Assembly (NCBI RefSeq): GCF_008180155.1
Contig: NZ_VSZS01000068.1
Span: forward strand, 310,001-374,000
Direction of reading: 5' to 3'
DNA length: 64,000 nt
From: Neoaquamicrobium microcysteis
GTDB lineage: Bacteria > Pseudomonadota > Alphaproteobacteria > Rhizobiales > Rhizobiaceae
The first letter of the stretch is position 1. Each line of letters starts with the position of its first letter. Of this stretch, positions 1 through 8,953 are shown in pieces. Under the pieces are notes generated by a model. That model saw only the letters and a program-made list of their open reading frames with translations. It was not told the origin of the DNA and did no database searches. A program made the position numbers and the translations under genes.

Positions 1-1
1 C

Positions 2-913
2 CTGGCCGAGACGCTGTTCTCGGGCGAGATCGCGGGCGATCCGGATGATTTCGCCCATCAGGTGGATCATCTGTTCGAGACGATGGGCCGGGTTGATCCG
101 CTGGACCTCATCGGCGCGCCCGACTGGCTGCCGCGCATCACGCGGCTGCGCGGGCGCAAGGCGCTGGCCTTCTTCCGCGGGCTGGTGGCCGAGACGATGC
201 GCATGCGCAAGGAAAAGCTTTCCCACGACATCGAAGGCTCCCCCAACGATTTCCTCACCCTGCTGCTCAAGGCCGAAGGACCGGACGGGCTGACCGCGCA
301 GGAGATCGAGGACAACATCATCACCTTCATCGGCGCAGGCCACGAGACGACGGCGCGTGCGCTCGGCTGGACCCTGTTCTGCTTGGCGGAGGCAACGTGG
401 GAGCGCGATCGGGTCGAGGACGAGATCGACGAAGTCGTCGCCACCACGCCCGATCCCTACGAATGGCTCGGCAAGATGCCATACACGCGCGCCGCGTTCG
501 AGGAGGCGATGCGGCTCTACCCGCCTGCAGCCTCGATCAGCCGGGAGGCGATCCAACCGGAACGCTGGCGCGATCTCGATATCGTCAAGGGCGCGCAAAT
601 CCAGATCATGCCGTGGACGATCCACCGCCATCGCAAGCTATGGGACAACCCGGAAGCCTTCATGCCCGAACGCTTCCACCCGGAAAACCGCGAGGCGATC
701 GACCGCTTCCAGTATCTGCCCTTCGGTGCCGGCCCGCGCATCTGCATCGGCGCAGCCTTCGCCATGCAGGAAGCGGTCATCGCGCTGGGCGTCCTGATGT
801 CACGCTACCGGTTCGATACGGTGCCGGAAACCAACCCCTGGCCGGTGCAGAAACTGACGACCCAGCCACAGGGCGGCCTGCCGATGCGCGTGACGAGGCG
901 TCAGCGCCCCTGA
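2..913 (+). CDS. Cytochrome P450, 5'-truncated by the window edge
   Basis: Heme-thiolate monooxygenase; the substrate cannot be told from the sequence. The open frame enters from the left edge (codons from base 2), so the N-terminus is missing; about 303 residues are visible of a protein usually near 460. Seen in order: the I-helix oxygen-activation motif GAGHETT, the K-helix ExxR inside EEAMRLYPP, and the heme-binding loop [10 protein letters not shown] with the proximal Cys at about visible residue 248. No redox-partner domain is fused at the visible C-terminus, so separate ferredoxin/reductase partners are expected. Its 3' end overlaps the convergent yraN gene by 13 bp. Family assignment is near certain; subfamily and substrate are not. 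Confidence 0.97.
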   Translation: MAETLFSGEIAGDPDDFAHQVDHLFETMGRVDPLDLIGAPDWLPRITRLRGRKALAFFRGLVAETMRMRKEKLSHDIEGSPNDFLTLLLKAEGPDGLTAQEIEDNIITFIGAGHETTARALGWTLFCLAEATWERDRVEDEIDEVVATTPDPYEWLGKMPYTRAAFEEAMRLYPPAASISREAIQPERWRDLDIVKGAQIQIMPWTIHRHRKLWDNPEAFMPERFHPENREAIDRFQYLPFGAGPRICIGAAFAMQEAVIALGVLMSRYRFDTVPETNPWPVQKLTTQPQGGLPMRVTRRQRP

Positions 914-1275
914 AAGATGTTCTCGACATGCACCGGCCAGCGGCGGGGCAGTACGGCGACCATGTCGAAGCGGATGGACAGCCGTGCATGGTCGGGCTGG
1001 CGGGCGAGCCAAAGATCGGTGGCGGCCTCGATCCGCCTTTCCGACATGCGCGCTATGGCTTCCATCGCCTGCACCAGTGTCGGCCGCACCTTGACCTCGA
1101 CGATCAGTACGAGATCGCCGCGCCGCGCGATGAGGTCGATCTCGCCCAGCCTGGTGCGATGGCGACGGGCAACGATACGATACCCCTTGAGCCTGAGCGC
1201 CAGCGCTGCCAGCCATTCGCCGCGGTGCCCGCGACGTTCATGAAGCTGTCGGCTGGCGCGGCCTCTATCCGGCAT
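901..1275 (-). CDS. yraN: YraN family protein (UPF0102), endonuclease-like
   Basis: A 124-residue member of the UPF0102/YraN family, which has a Holliday-junction-resolvase/restriction-endonuclease-like fold; its biological role is not settled. The hallmark motif [19 protein letters not shown] supplies the E/D...ExK pattern of a PD-(D/E)xK nuclease core, following an N-terminal [19 protein letters not shown] helix typical of the family. It is the last gene of the leftward rph-VOC-rdgB-hemW-rsmI-yraN run and its start overlaps the end of rsmI by 11 bp, suggesting translational coupling. rsmI-yraN adjacency is widespread in proteobacteria. Its 3' end overlaps the convergent P450. Confidence 0.93.
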   Translation of the reverse strand: MPDRGRASRQLHERRGHRGEWLAALALRLKGYRIVARRHRTRLGEIDLIARRGDLVLIVEVKVRPTLVQAMEAIARMSERRIEAATDLWLARQPDHARLSIRFDMVAVLPRRWPVHVENIFQGR

Positions 1276-2170
1276 CGCCCTTCAATTCCATGAGCCGTCG
1301 GTAGAGATCTCCCTTGCGCGCGCCCGTCATCTTCGCCGCTTCGCCGGCCGCCCGGGACGCGCCCAGTTCGGACGACAGCGAAACCAGCAGCGCATCGATG
1401 TCCTGCGCATCGGGTTGGGCCGATGCCGCCGGTGGACCGATGCAGATGACGATCTCGCCGCGAGGCGTATCCTCCTCCGCATAGGCCCGCGCCAGTTCCT
1501 GCAAGGAAGCACGGCGCATTTCCTCGAACGTCTTGGTGAGCTCGCGGCCAACGGCGGCGTCCCGTTCGCCCAGCACCTCGGCCATGGCGCCAAGCGTGTC
1601 GGCAAGCCGGCGCGGCGATTCGTAGAACACAAGCGTCGCCGGCACGGCCCGCAGTTCCTCCAGCCTCGACCTACGCTGCCCAGCCTTGGACGGCAGGAAA
1701 CCCGCGAAGAGGAACGCATCCGAAGGTAGGCCCGAGGCGGTCAGCGCCGCCAGCAGCGCCGAGGGGCCGGGAATAGGTACCACGCGCCCACCCGCCTGCG
1801 TCACCTCGCCCACCAGCCGGAATCCGGGGTCGGAAACGAGCGGCGTGCCTGCATCCGACACTAGCGCGACGCTTCGTCCGCCAAGCACCGCCTCAACCAA
1901 CTTCGGCCCCGCTTCGGCTGCGTTGTGTTCGTGATAGGCAGTGGTTCGCCGCCTTATGCCGTAGCGGTCGAGCAACACGCGGGTGACACGGGTATCCTCG
2001 CAGGCAACGATGTCGGCGGCCGCCAGCGTCTCCAGCGCGCGTATCGTGATGTCGGAGAGGTTGCCGATGGGCGTTGCCACCAGATAGAGCGCGGGCTCCA
2101 GCGGGCGGGCAGCAAACGCCGCCTGTCCGATCATGTAGCCGCGTTGCCGTTCGCCCTGTTCCAGCGCCAT
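1265..2170 (-). CDS. rsmI: 16S rRNA (cytidine(1402)-2'-O)-methyltransferase RsmI
   Basis: Tetrapyrrole-methylase-superfamily enzyme that 2'-O-methylates C1402 in the decoding centre of 16S rRNA using SAM. Visible family motifs: [19 protein letters not shown] near the N-terminus, [24 protein letters not shown] at about residues 104-118, the [12 protein letters not shown] loop, and FYESPRRL. The length (301 aa) is normal; about 25 extra N-terminal residues precede the conserved YLVATPIGN, so a somewhat later start is possible. It lies 4 bp downstream of hemW and overlaps yraN, within a leftward housekeeping operon. Confidence 0.96.
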   Translation of the reverse strand: MALEQGERQRGYMIGQAAFAARPLEPALYLVATPIGNLSDITIRALETLAAADIVACEDTRVTRVLLDRYGIRRRTTAYHEHNAAEAGPKLVEAVLGGRSVALVSDAGTPLVSDPGFRLVGEVTQAGGRVVPIPGPSALLAALTASGLPSDAFLFAGFLPSKAGQRRSRLEELRAVPATLVFYESPRRLADTLGAMAEVLGERDAAVGRELTKTFEEMRRASLQELARAYAEEDTPRGEIVICIGPPAASAQPDAQDIDALLVSLSSELGASRAAGEAAKMTGARKGDLYRRLMELKGDAG

Positions 2171-2174
2171 CGCG

Positions 2175-3335
2175 CTATCGTGCCAGATCGGCGACCACCG
2201 CGTCGAGCACGATCATGCCGGTGGACGTGGCACGCAGGCGCGAATTACCCACGGGCGCGACGAGGTTTTCTTCCTGAAGGGTCTGGATACGGCGAGACGA
2301 CAGCGGCCTGCCGGACAGCTGCTCGTAGCGAGCGAGGTCGATGCCCTCCGTCAGCCGCAGTCCCATCAGCAGAAACTCGTCGGCCTCTTCCGAGCGCGTC
2401 AGCGTCTCGCCCCCGATCACGCCGTGCCCTCTGGCCTCGACCAGATTGGCCCACGTCTCAGGCATCTTCTCGGTGAAGGTGACGATGCGCTTGCCGTCCT
2501 CGATGAAGCGGCCATGTGCGCCGGGGCCGACGCCGACATATTCACCGTAGCGCCAGTAGACGAGGTTGTGCCGGCTTTCCGCCCCCGGCCTTGCGTGGTT
2601 TGAAATCTCGTAGGCGGGCAGGCCGCGTGCGGCGGTCACTTCCTGCGTCAGCCGGTAGAGGTCGGCGGCGTGGTCGGGGTCCGGCACGGAGAACTTTCCT
2701 GCCGCATGCAGCGCATGAAAGCGCGTCCCTTCCTCGATGGTGAGCTGGTAAAGCGATAGATGATCGGCGGCATGTCCGATGGCCGCGTCGAGTTCCTTCT
2801 CCCAAGCGTCCAGCGTCTGGTTCGGCCGGGCGTAGATCAGGTCGAAGGAAAGTCGCGGGAATGTTTCGCGGGCAAGCCGGATCGCGCCGAGCGCCTGGTC
2901 GACATCGTGCAGGCGGCCCAGAAAGCGCAGGTCTGCGTTGTTGAGCGCCTGTACGCCAAGGGAGACCCGGTTGATGCCTGCGGCGCGATATCCTCTGAAC
3001 CGGGATGCTTCTACCGAACTCGGGTTCGCCTCAAGCGTCACCTCTATCCCGTCAGGCACCGTCCAGTTGGCCGCGATCGTTTCCAGCACCGCGCCGACCG
3101 TGTCCGGTTTCATCAGCGAGGGCGTGCCGCCGCCCAGGAAGATCGAGGTGACTTCACGCGGACCGGTGCGCGCTCGCATTGTCGCCAGTTCGCGCGCGAA
3201 CGCGGCGGCAAAGCGCTCCTCGTCGATCTTCTGGTGCCGGACATGGCTGTTGAAGTCGCAATACGGGCATTTGGCCGCGCAGAAAGGCCAATGCACATAG
3301 ACGCCGAACCCCGGCTGGCGGTCGTCGGGCATCAT
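2175..3335 (-). CDS. hemW: Radical SAM heme chaperone HemW (HemN-like)
   Basis: Radical SAM protein of the HemW family (formerly called coproporphyrinogen III oxidase-like), proposed to bind heme and deliver it to target proteins. Seen: the radical-SAM cluster motif CAAKCPYC near residue 20, then the SAM-binding [26 protein letters not shown], and a HemN C-terminal region ([14 protein letters not shown]). HemW proteins lack the extra N-terminal Cys of true HemN, as here. The frame is open far upstream, but the real start is the tandem ATGATG at 3335/3332; the first ATG overlaps the rdgB stop (ATGA), so translation is coupled. About 386 aa, the usual length. Confidence 0.95.
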   Translation of the reverse strand: MMPDDRQPGFGVYVHWPFCAAKCPYCDFNSHVRHQKIDEERFAAAFARELATMRARTGPREVTSIFLGGGTPSLMKPDTVGAVLETIAANWTVPDGIEVTLEANPSSVEASRFRGYRAAGINRVSLGVQALNNADLRFLGRLHDVDQALGAIRLARETFPRLSFDLIYARPNQTLDAWEKELDAAIGHAADHLSLYQLTIEEGTRFHALHAAGKFSVPDPDHAADLYRLTQEVTAARGLPAYEISNHARPGAESRHNLVYWRYGEYVGVGPGAHGRFIEDGKRIVTFTEKMPETWANLVEARGHGVIGGETLTRSEEADEFLLMGLRLTEGIDLARYEQLSGRPLSSRRIQTLQEENLVAPVGNSRLRATSTGMIVLDAVVADLAR

Positions 3336-3982
3336 GCCTCGACCAGCATTGCATTGGCGAATTTGGCGAAGGCGCGGGCACGATGTGAAAGTCCAAGGTC
3401 GCCTCGTCCGGCTTCCCATGAATGCTTCTGCGACGCGGGCATCTCGCCAAACGTTTCTTCGTAGCCGTCCGGCTTGAACACGGGGTCGTATCCGAAGCCG
3501 CGCTCGCCGCGCGGCGGCCATACCAGCGTGCCCTCCACCTCGCCGCGGAAATACTCGGCATGACCGTCGGGCCAGCACAGGCACAATACGGCAACGAACC
3601 GGCCCGTGCGGGCGTCCGGCGTCACCGCGCCCTTCTCCTGCAGAAGATCCTCGACCCTGCGCATGGCCATGGCGAAGTCGCGGGTGCCGCTCTGTGTTTC
3701 GGCCCAATCGGCGGTGTAGACGCCCGGCGCGCCATCCAGCGCGTCGACCACCAGCCCGCTGTCGTCGGACAAGGCGGGCAGACCGGTCGCCGAAGCGGCG
3801 GCATGGGCTTTGGTGTAGGCGTTCTGCTCGAAGGTCGTGCCCGTCTCGGCAGGTTCCGCCAAACCGTATTCGGCCGCCGATTTCGCCTCCAGACCGAACG
3901 GTGCGATCAGGTCGGCGATCTCGGCCAGCTTGCCCTTGTTGTGGCTGGCGACCACGATCTTCTTTCCGTCCAGCTTGCGCAT
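3332..3982 (-). CDS. rdgB: RdgB/HAM1 family dITP/XTP pyrophosphatase
   Basis: House-cleaning nucleotide pyrophosphatase that hydrolyses dITP, ITP and XTP to monophosphates, keeping deaminated purines out of DNA and RNA. Motifs in order: [10 protein letters not shown] (substrate binding, residues 14-23), [29 protein letters not shown] with the metal-binding DD near residue 72, [12 protein letters not shown], and the C-terminal SHRARAF. The 216-aa length is normal. The start ATG immediately follows the TAG of the upstream VOC gene with no spacer, and its stop overlaps the hemW start. rph-rdgB-hemW is a conserved rhizobial order. Confidence 0.97.
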   Translation of the reverse strand: MRKLDGKKIVVASHNKGKLAEIADLIAPFGLEAKSAAEYGLAEPAETGTTFEQNAYTKAHAAASATGLPALSDDSGLVVDALDGAPGVYTADWAETQSGTRDFAMAMRRVEDLLQEKGAVTPDARTGRFVAVLCLCWPDGHAEYFRGEVEGTLVWPPRGERGFGYDPVFKPDGYEETFGEMPASQKHSWEAGRGDLGLSHRARAFAKFANAMLVEA

Positions 3983-4393
3983 CTACAGTCCCCAGATCCT
4001 CGGGTTGGCGATCTCCAGCGAGTTGCCCGCCGGATCGCGAAAATAGATCGAGCGCCCGCCCTGGGGCCATTCGAAATCGGCCTCGATCGTAACGCCGTTC
4101 GCTTCAAGATGCGCCTTCCAGCGCTCGATCTCGTCTTCAGTGCCACGAAAGCAGAGATGACCGTCGCCCTTGGTGCCGTGCGGCGGAACCGGCAGCCTGG
4201 CATCTGCGGCCGGCGGCTTCACTGTCTTGTCAGCGTCGAAGAGCAGCAACACGCCCTCCCCGCAGCGGAAGAAGACGTGCCGACCCTCGACTTTTGCAAT
4301 GCGCTCCAGCCCCATCACCTCGCCGTAGAACCGCTCGGCCTTGTCGAGGTCGTCCACGTAAAGCGCAGATTCTAGGATGCCGGAGGGCGTCAT
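3983..4393 (-). CDS. VOC (glyoxalase/bleomycin-resistance fold) family protein
   Basis: A 136-residue vicinal-oxygen-chelate protein of unknown substrate. Seen: the opening beta-alpha-beta unit ILESALYVDDLDKAERFYGEVMGLE, HVFFRCGEGVLLLF, a potential metal His in GDGHLCF, and the closing SIYFRDPAGNSLEIANP with the typical metal-ligand Glu. These features fit dioxygenases, glyoxalase-like enzymes and resistance proteins alike, so no specific reaction is assigned. It sits between rph (10 bp upstream) and rdgB (0 bp downstream), so it is co-transcribed with nucleotide and rRNA housekeeping genes. Confidence 0.9.
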   Translation of the reverse strand: MTPSGILESALYVDDLDKAERFYGEVMGLERIAKVEGRHVFFRCGEGVLLLFDADKTVKPPAADARLPVPPHGTKGDGHLCFRGTEDEIERWKAHLEANGVTIEADFEWPQGGRSIYFRDPAGNSLEIANPRIWGL

Positions 4394-4403
4394 CTCGATC
4401 GTC

Positions 4404-5120
4404 TCAGGCGATCGCCATTTTCTGCAGGTTCACCAGCCTCGCGATACCCGCTTTGGCCAATCCCATCAGGGCGGCGAACTCTTCCTCGGAGAAAGGTTCG
4501 CCCTCGGCCGTGCCCTGCACCTCAACGATACCGCCCTTGCCGGTCATGACGAAATTGGCATCGGTGCCGGCGGACGAGTCCTCGTCATAGTCGAGATCGA
4601 TCACCGGCACGCCGTCATGGATGCCGCAGGAAATCGCCGCGACGTGGTCTTTCAGGACCTTGGACACGCTGATCATCTGGCGCGCTTCCATCCACTTCAG
4701 GCAGTCATGCAGCGCCACGAACCCCCCGGTAATGGCCGCAGTGCGCGTACCGCCATCGGCCTGGATCACGTCGCAGTCGACTGTGATCTGCATCTCGCCA
4801 AGCGCCTGAAGATCAACGACGGCACGCAGGCTGCGGCCGATGAGACGCTGGATTTCGAGCGTGCGGCCGCCCTGCTTGCCCGACGATGCCTCGCGGCGCA
4901 TGCGATCGCCCGTGGAGCGGGGAAGCATACCGTATTCAGCGGTGACCCAGCCCTTGCCCGAATTGCGCATCCAGCCCGGCACCCGCTCCTCGAGGCTGGC
5001 GGTGCACAGCACGTGCGTGTCGCCGAACTTGACGAGGCACGAGCCTTCCGCGTGCTTGGATATGCCGCGTTCGAAGGAGATAGCCCGCATCTCGTCGGGC
5101 TGGCGCTTGGATGGCCGCAT
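4404..5120 (-). CDS. rph: Ribonuclease PH
   Basis: Phosphorolytic 3'-5' exoribonuclease that trims tRNA precursors, releasing nucleoside diphosphates. Full length at 238 aa. Family motifs: [14 protein letters not shown] at the N-terminus, [34 protein letters not shown], the phosphate-binding [28 protein letters not shown] and [18 protein letters not shown]. First gene of the leftward operon to yraN and divergent from hrcA, an arrangement found widely in Rhizobiales. The start is set by the conserved MRPSKR N-terminus. Confidence 0.98.
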   Translation of the reverse strand: MRPSKRQPDEMRAISFERGISKHAEGSCLVKFGDTHVLCTASLEERVPGWMRNSGKGWVTAEYGMLPRSTGDRMRREASSGKQGGRTLEIQRLIGRSLRAVVDLQALGEMQITVDCDVIQADGGTRTAAITGGFVALHDCLKWMEARQMISVSKVLKDHVAAISCGIHDGVPVIDLDYDEDSSAGTDANFVMTGKGGIVEVQGTAEGEPFSEEEFAALMGLAKAGIARLVNLQKMAIA

Positions 5121-5215
5121 GTTTTTCTTCCGGTCCTGTTCGATTGTCGCGGGCTTTTAGCCCCGGCAGACCCAAGACGCAAAGGAAAAGGCACCCCTGG
5201 CAGCCTTTCCCACCG

Positions 5216-5243
5216 TTGCTTCGGCATGCCAGCCGACTATATT
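5216..5243 (+). promoter_or_regulatory. Candidate sigma-70 type promoter of hrcA
   Basis: TTGCTT (5216-5221), a 16-bp spacer and TATATT (5238-5243) lie in the rph-hrcA divergent gap. Transcription would begin near 5250, which rules out the in-frame ATG at 5226 as the hrcA start and favours the ATG at 5271. No CIRCE inverted repeat (TTAGCACTC-N9-GAGTGCTAA) is seen in this gap. Inferred from sequence only. Confidence 0.5.
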
Positions 5244-5270
5244 TCTGCAATGAAAGAGGCAAGATCGACG

Positions 5271-6341
5271 ATGACCAAGCCATTGGCCGACCCGCAACTG
5301 CAGTCGCTGGATGCGCGCTCACGCGACATCTTCCGCACCATCGTCGACACCTATCTGCGCGACGGTGAGCCGGTCGGCTCACGTAACCTCTCTAGGTTGC
5401 TGCCGCAGTCGCTTTCGCCTGCCACCATCCGCAACGTTATGAGCGACCTCGAGCAGTTGGGCCTGATCTACGCGCCGCACATCTCGGCCGGGCGGCTCCC
5501 GACCCAGCAAGGCCTGCGATTCTTCGTCGATGCGTTCATGGAGCTGGGCGACCTCTCCGATGACGAGCGCCGGGTAATCGAGGCGCAGGTCAAGGCATCC
5601 GGCAGCGGCGCGACGCTGGAGCACATGCTGACGGATGCCAGCCAGATGCTTTCGGGCATGTCGCGCGGTGCGGGCCTCGTGCTGGCCACCAAGAACGAGG
5701 TGCCGCTCAAGCATATCGAGTTCATCCAGCTGGAGCCCACCAAGGCACTGACCGTGATGGTCTCGCAGAACGGCGACGTGGAAAACCGCGTCGTCGACCT
5801 GCCTGTCGGCGTCACCGCGTCGCAATTGCACGAGGCGTCCAACTTCCTCAACGCGCATATTCGTGGCCGCACGCTGGCGGAAGCGAAATCGGAGATCGCG
5901 AAGCTGAAGGAGGAAACCAAGGCTGCGCTCGATACGCTCTCCCAGGATCTTGTCGAACGCGGGCTTGCCGTCTGGGCAGGCGCCGAAAGCGGCCTTCCCG
6001 CGCGCCTGATCGTGCGCGGCCGGGCAAACCTGCTCGAAAACGTCACCGCACAGGCAGACATCGATCTGCTGCGCCATCTCTTCGACGACCTAGAAACCAA
6101 GGAAGGGTTGATCCAGCTGCTCGACCTTGCCGAGGAGGGCTCGGGCGTGCGCATCTTCATCGGCTCGGAGAACAAGCTGTTCTCGCTGTCCGGCTCGTCA
6201 CTGGTGGTGGCGCCGTATCGCGACAAGGATGCCCGCGTGATCGGTGCTCTGGGCGTGATTGGCCCGACACGGCTCAACTATGCCCGCATCGTACCGATGG
6301 TGGACTATACGGCGCAGATGATAAGCCGGATGATCCGGTAG
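5271..6341 (+). CDS. hrcA: Heat-inducible transcription repressor HrcA
   Basis: Repressor of groESL-type heat-shock operons, binding CIRCE and needing GroEL to fold. N-terminal winged helix: LDARSRDIFRTIVDTYLRDG, EPVGSRNLSR, LSPATIRNVMSDLEQLGLI, then the HrcA-specific SAGRLPTQQGLRFFVDAF (about residues 70-90), followed by the GAF-like dimerisation/inserted domain ending VVAPYRDKDARVIGALGVIGPTRLNYARIVPMV. The frame is open upstream with ATGs at 5226, 5250 and 5271; I choose 5271 (MTKPLADPQ, AGAGG 11 nt upstream, downstream of the promoter), giving 356 aa. grpE follows in the same direction after 113 bp but has its own promoter signal. Confidence 0.95.
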   Translation: MTKPLADPQLQSLDARSRDIFRTIVDTYLRDGEPVGSRNLSRLLPQSLSPATIRNVMSDLEQLGLIYAPHISAGRLPTQQGLRFFVDAFMELGDLSDDERRVIEAQVKASGSGATLEHMLTDASQMLSGMSRGAGLVLATKNEVPLKHIEFIQLEPTKALTVMVSQNGDVENRVVDLPVGVTASQLHEASNFLNAHIRGRTLAEAKSEIAKLKEETKAALDTLSQDLVERGLAVWAGAESGLPARLIVRGRANLLENVTAQADIDLLRHLFDDLETKEGLIQLLDLAEEGSGVRIFIGSENKLFSLSGSSLVVAPYRDKDARVIGALGVIGPTRLNYARIVPMVDYTAQMISRMIR

Positions 6342-6385
6342 TCCCGTCACGACGGGGAACATAGGAACGGATTCCCCTTTCGCCT

Positions 6386-6414
6386 CTTGATTTTCAACGC
6401 CCGAACCTCGATAT
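6386..6414 (+). promoter_or_regulatory. Candidate RpoH (sigma-32) promoter of grpE
   Basis: CTTGAT (6386-6391), 17 bp, CGATAT (6409-6414). This is one mismatch per box from CTTGAA-N17-CCATAT, the pattern of alphaproteobacterial RpoH promoters, and has the same spacing as the hsp20 promoter at 46145-46173 in this window. The -10 box is embedded in a perfect inverted repeat CGCCCGA / TCGGGCG (6398-6404, 6414-6420, 9-nt spacer). grpE begins 41 bp downstream. Confidence 0.5.
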
Positions 6415-6454
6415 CGGGCGCAAATCCAGAAACGTTCCAGGACGGGATCAGGCG

Positions 6455-7120
6455 ATGAGCGAACAGCCCAAAGACGAACGCGCGCCCGAGCAAACCGCGG
6501 CGAAGTCCGAATACGCCGAAACCGCGGCGACCGGTGAGGCCTTCCAGGCGGAGAATGCCGGCCAGGATGCGGACTACGAGGCGGTCGTGCGACTGGTGAA
6601 GGAGAACGAGGAGCTCAAGGATCGCGCGCTGCGCTTTGCAGCCGAGATGGAGAATCTGCGCCGACGCACCGCGCGCGACGTGCAGGACGCCAAGGCGTAC
6701 GCGATTGCCAACTTCGCACGTGACATGCTGCAGGTTTCCGACAATCTGCGCCGCGCCCTCGACGCGATCCCGGCAGAGGCGAAGGCATCCGGCGATGCCG
6801 GTTTCACCGCGCTGATCGAAGGCGTGGACATGACGGAACGCGCGATGCTGTCAGCGCTGGAACGCCATGGCGTCAAGAAGCTCGACCCGCACGGCGAGAG
6901 GTTCGACCCGCACTTCCATCAGGCGATGTTCGAGGTTCCGAACCCTGACGTGCCCGCCAACACGGTGGTCCAGGTCGTCCAGACCGGGTACGTCATCGGC
7001 GAGCGGGTGCTGCGTCCCGCGATGGTCGGCGTCGCCAAGGGCGGGCCGAAACAGGCTGCCGAACAGGCCAACGCCGCCGAGCCCGGCCCGCCGGATCCGC
7101 GCGCCGAAAAGGACGCCTGA
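6455..7120 (+). CDS. grpE: Nucleotide exchange factor GrpE
   Basis: ADP/ATP exchange factor for DnaK. 221 aa. An acidic, low-complexity N-terminus (about residues 1-45) leads into the long coiled-coil [27 protein letters not shown], then [17 protein letters not shown] and the C-terminal beta domain with the GrpE signature [25 protein letters not shown] and [18 protein letters not shown]. hrcA is directly upstream, as in many Rhizobiales; the separate RpoH-like promoter fits heat-shock induction. dnaK/dnaJ are not in this window. Confidence 0.98.
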   Translation: MSEQPKDERAPEQTAAKSEYAETAATGEAFQAENAGQDADYEAVVRLVKENEELKDRALRFAAEMENLRRRTARDVQDAKAYAIANFARDMLQVSDNLRRALDAIPAEAKASGDAGFTALIEGVDMTERAMLSALERHGVKKLDPHGERFDPHFHQAMFEVPNPDVPANTVVQVVQTGYVIGERVLRPAMVGVAKGGPKQAAEQANAAEPGPPDPRAEKDA

Positions 7121-7169
7121 TCTTTCGTCATCCCCCGCCTTCCGCTAGAAATTCCGGCGGGAGGCCGCG

Positions 7170-7802
7170 ATGAACCAGATTATCTTTCTCGACTATGCCG
7201 GCGTCGCGGTGTTCGCGGCGACGGGTGCGCTGGCCGCGTCCCGCAAGCAGCTCGACATCATCGGCTTCCTGTTCTTTGCCGGGCTGACCGGCATCGGCGG
7301 CGGCACCGTGCGCGATCTCATTCTCGGCGCACCTGTCTTCTGGGTGCAGAACCACGACTACCTGGTCGTCTGCGCCGCCATGGCCATCGCCGTCTACTTC
7401 TCGGCGCACCTGATCGAATCCCGCTACAAGCTGCTCTTGTGGCTCGACGCCATCGGCCTCGCCGCATACTGCGTATTCGGAGCGTGGAAGGGATTGGTGA
7501 TGACCGGTTCTGCCTTGGTCGCGGTCGTCATGGGCATGCTCACGGCGACGTTCGGCGGCATATTGCGCGACCAGATCGCCGGGGAACCGTCGGTGCTGAT
7601 GCGGCCCGAAATCTACGTCACGGCGGCGATGGCCGGCGCGGTCACCTTCACGGTACTGGACATAGCCGGCCTTCCGCTTCTGCTTTCCGCAGCGCCCGCC
7701 TTTGCCGTCGCGTTCATCATTCGCGGCGGCGCGATATGGTTCGGCTGGTCGTTTCCGCCCTACAAGAGCCGGCCGGGAAGACGCCCCGAAGATATTCCGT
7801 AG
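7170..7802 (+). CDS. Trimeric intracellular cation (TRIC) channel family protein
   Basis: Inner-membrane protein of the UPF0126/YicG-YadS family, the bacterial TRIC channels, which conduct monovalent cations as homotrimers. 210 aa with about seven hydrophobic helices arranged as two repeats. Each repeat carries the family glycine motif before an Arg-Asp: IGGGTVRDLILGAPVFW (residues 44-60) and FGGILRDQIAGEPSVL (about 128-143). A GGGAGG ribosome-binding site precedes the ATG. It converges with the adenosine kinase, with a single base between the stop codons. Whether it moves K+ or another ion is not visible. Confidence 0.92.
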   Translation: MNQIIFLDYAGVAVFAATGALAASRKQLDIIGFLFFAGLTGIGGGTVRDLILGAPVFWVQNHDYLVVCAAMAIAVYFSAHLIESRYKLLLWLDAIGLAAYCVFGAWKGLVMTGSALVAVVMGMLTATFGGILRDQIAGEPSVLMRPEIYVTAAMAGAVTFTVLDIAGLPLLLSAAPAFAVAFIIRGGAIWFGWSFPPYKSRPGRRPEDIP

Positions 7803-7803
7803 G

Positions 7804-8796
7804 TCACGCCAGTCCGCGTTGCTCGGCTTCCTGCCTGAGGTTCTGCCGTGGGCGCGGGCCCACTTGCTGGATCACCAGCCCAGCCGCGAGCGATCCAAGA
7901 GCGCCGCACTCGGCGAGGCTGCGCCCGGTCGTGTAGCCATGCAGGAAGCCGGCCGCGTAGAGATCGCCAGCACCGGTGGTATCCACCAGTTCCGCGATCT
8001 CGATGGCGTCGATCTGGACCGTCTCGTCGCCGCGGATCGCGACCGAGCCATGCTCGGAGCGCGTGACTGCCGCCAGCTTGCAGTCCTTTCGGATCGCCTC
8101 CAGCCCCGCCTCGAAGGACGAGGTCTGGTAGAGCGACTTCAGCTCGCTCTCGTTGGCGAACACGATATCGACCATGCCCGATCGCATCAGATCGAGAAAC
8201 TCGTCGCGGTAGCGATCGACGCAGAAGGGGTCCGACAGCGTCATCGACACTTCCCGGCCTGCGGCATGAGCGTGCGCGGCAGTGAGGCGTATCGCTTCCT
8301 TGGCGCGCGGCGGGTCCCAGAGGTAGCCCTCGAAGTAGGTGACCTTCGCTCCCTTGGCCTTTTCTTCTTCCACGTCCTCCGGGCCAAGCTCGACGCACGC
8401 ACCCAGATAGGTGTTCATCGAGCGCTCGCCATCGGCGGTCACGAAGATCATCGAGCGGGCCGTGGGCGGTTCGCCCGCAAGCGGGCTTGTGTCGAAGGCG
8501 ACACCCTGCGCCCGGATATCATGCGTGTAGATGCCGCCGAGATGGTCGTTGCTGACCTTGCCGAAATAGGCAGCGCGTCCGCCGAAACTGGCAATGCCCG
8601 CAGCCGTGTTTCCGGCGCTACCGCCCGACGCCTCGATGGCCGGGCCCATGCGGCTGTAGAGCAATTCCGCCCGCTCGGCGTCGATCAGGTTCATCGCCCC
8701 CTTGATGATGCCGTTATCGGTGAGGAAGGCTTCGTCGCAGCGAGCGATGATGTCCACGATGGCGTTGCCGATGCAAAGCACGTCGTACTGGTTCAT
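7804..8796 (-). CDS. PfkB-family adenosine kinase
   Basis: 330-aa sugar kinase of the PfkB/ribokinase family, closest in pattern to rhizobial adenosine kinases (phosphorylating adenosine to AMP; purine salvage). Seen: N-terminal YDVLCIGNAIVDIIARCDE, the GGSAGNTAAGIASFGG signature, FVTADGERSMNTYLGAC, ANESELKSLY and the anion-hole/catalytic motif DTTGAGDLYAAGFLHG near residue 275. The frame opens 14 codons further upstream, but the ATG at 8796 has a GGAGA site 5 nt away and matches the family N-terminus. Substrate is inferred from family resemblance; another nucleoside or sugar is possible. Confidence 0.9.
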   Translation of the reverse strand: MNQYDVLCIGNAIVDIIARCDEAFLTDNGIIKGAMNLIDAERAELLYSRMGPAIEASGGSAGNTAAGIASFGGRAAYFGKVSNDHLGGIYTHDIRAQGVAFDTSPLAGEPPTARSMIFVTADGERSMNTYLGACVELGPEDVEEEKAKGAKVTYFEGYLWDPPRAKEAIRLTAAHAHAAGREVSMTLSDPFCVDRYRDEFLDLMRSGMVDIVFANESELKSLYQTSSFEAGLEAIRKDCKLAAVTRSEHGSVAIRGDETVQIDAIEIAELVDTTGAGDLYAAGFLHGYTTGRSLAECGALGSLAAGLVIQQVGPRPRQNLRQEAEQRGLA

Positions 8797-8953
8797 GAAA
8801 ATCTCCGGAGAGCCGGCAAGGACCTTGCCAGCCGACATTGTACATGCGTCGGGTTTAGCCGGTGGAGACGAAAAGGCAAGTCCGCCACCGGGACTAGCAA
8901 TGCACTACAATCTACAGTATATGCCCGCATCATTTTTCTACCGCGGTATCCTC

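Noticed and set aside
2175-4070. A 631-codon open frame on the minus strand covering hemW and beyond
   Set aside because: Only its last 386 codons code for HemW. The first part is the antisense-free shadow of rdgB in another frame, with low-complexity Arg/Gly-rich translation and no domain.
4377-5270. Upstream extension of the hrcA frame over rph
   Set aside because: It lies on the opposite strand of a certain gene (rph), has no family similarity, and a promoter plus ribosome-binding site favours the start at 5271.
5121-5270. CIRCE operator expected near hrcA
   Set aside because: No TTAGCACTC-N9-GAGTGCTAA repeat is present here or before grpE; in this group CIRCE usually controls groESL, which is not in the window.
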